DNA from: Candidatus Nanopelagicales bacterium
GTDB lineage: Bacteria > Actinomycetota > Actinomycetes > S36-B12 > UBA10799
DNA length: 32,015 nucleotides
Assembly: GCA_025455985.1 (NCBI GenBank)
Contig: JALOLM010000001.1
Span: forward strand, 1-32,015
Direction: 5' to 3'
Shown here: positions 31,890-32,015 of the stretch, in pieces
Layout: every line of letters begins with the position of its first letter
Numbering within the stretch: position 1 is the stretch's first letter
Notes under the pieces: generated by a model
What the model was told of the DNA's origin: nothing
The model's input: the letters and a program-made list of their open reading frames with translations, nothing else
Databases searched by the model: none
Position numbers and translations under genes: made by a program

Positions 31890-32015
31890 TGGCCGGGGCC
31901 TCGGCCTGGGATCGCCTGTGGACCCCGCATCGGATCGCCTACATCAAGGGCGAGAACCGTCCGGATCACACCGAGGCCGGCGATGACTGTCCGTTCTGCC
32001 GGGTGCCAGGCCTCG
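31889..32015 (+). CDS. HIT-family protein, N-terminal fragment (3' partial)
   Basis: 42 complete codons before the window ends. The N-terminus MAGASAWDRLWTPHRIAYI and the zinc-type CPFC pair in DDCPFCRVPG match the HIT proteins (Ap4A phosphorylase-like) that follow thrS in actinobacteria such as M. tuberculosis Rv2613c. The HIT catalytic motif lies outside the window. The start overlaps the thrS stop by 1 nt, so the two are probably one operon. Confidence 0.75.
   Translation, partial: MAGASAWDRLWTPHRIAYIKGENRPDHTEAGDDCPFCRVPGL

Overview
The window is about 32 kb of GC-rich chromosome with many GTG starts and short intergenic gaps. It is almost certainly from an actinobacterium. The strongest evidence is the run from 19.2 to 27.3 kb: a CDP-alcohol phosphatidyltransferase, DUF881, small basic protein (DUF1290), DUF881, gcvH, an FHA protein, MerR, DUF151, MerR, gcvP. 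From memory this is the order of the Mycobacterium tuberculosis Rv1822-Rv1832 region. ThrRS followed by a HIT protein also matches the actinobacterial order. DUF4032, a WS/DGAT acyltransferase and widespread leaderless starts fit too. I cannot name a genus. I see no phage, IS element, CRISPR array, tRNA or rRNA, so this is ordinary core and accessory chromosome rather than an island.

Layout. 1-76: C-terminal tail of a gene. 332-4389 (-): complete polyamine-type ABC importer in the order ATPase, lipoprotein binding protein, permease, permease, with a strong hairpin between the binding protein and the first permease. 4523-5152 (-): FrnE/DsbA-like oxidoreductase. 5346-6104 (+): SGNH hydrolase. 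6098-7579 (-): glycerol facilitator and an unknown membrane protein. 7754-8350 (+): L,D-transpeptidase-fold protein. 8368-9333 (-): YihY/BrkB membrane protein. 9407-13896 (+): small membrane protein, a lipoprotein resembling copper type II monooxygenases (PHM/DBH), an amidase and a WS/DGAT acyltransferase. 13904-15232 (-): DUF4032 kinase-like protein, divergent from TerC (15313-16362, +). 16366-17366 (-): AzlC/AzlD exporter, divergent from a secreted HExxH protein (17404-18525, +) and a membrane protein. 19223-27312 (+): the conserved phospholipid, division and glycine-cleavage cluster. 27332-28888 (+): CPA1 antiporter. 28904-29392 (-): HAD phosphatase. 29427-32015 (+): hotdog protein, thrS and the start of a HIT gene.

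How it works together. The pot operon is one transport system. gcvH and gcvP encode two subunits of glycine cleavage, surrounding an FHA protein and two MerR regulators that share a dyad upstream of their transcription units. The DUF881/SBP genes are translationally coupled by GTGA, GTGA and ATGA overlaps.

The most notable pattern is regulatory. About fifteen genes have a -10-like hexamer (mostly TANNNT) ending 5-7 nt before the start codon, which implies leaderless mRNAs. In two of them the TAG stop codon of the upstream gene is the first half of that hexamer. Other points worth following are a gcvP with no ATG/GTG/TTG codon at its conserved N-terminus and the bacterial PHM-like copper protein. 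I found no convincing new multi-gene system.
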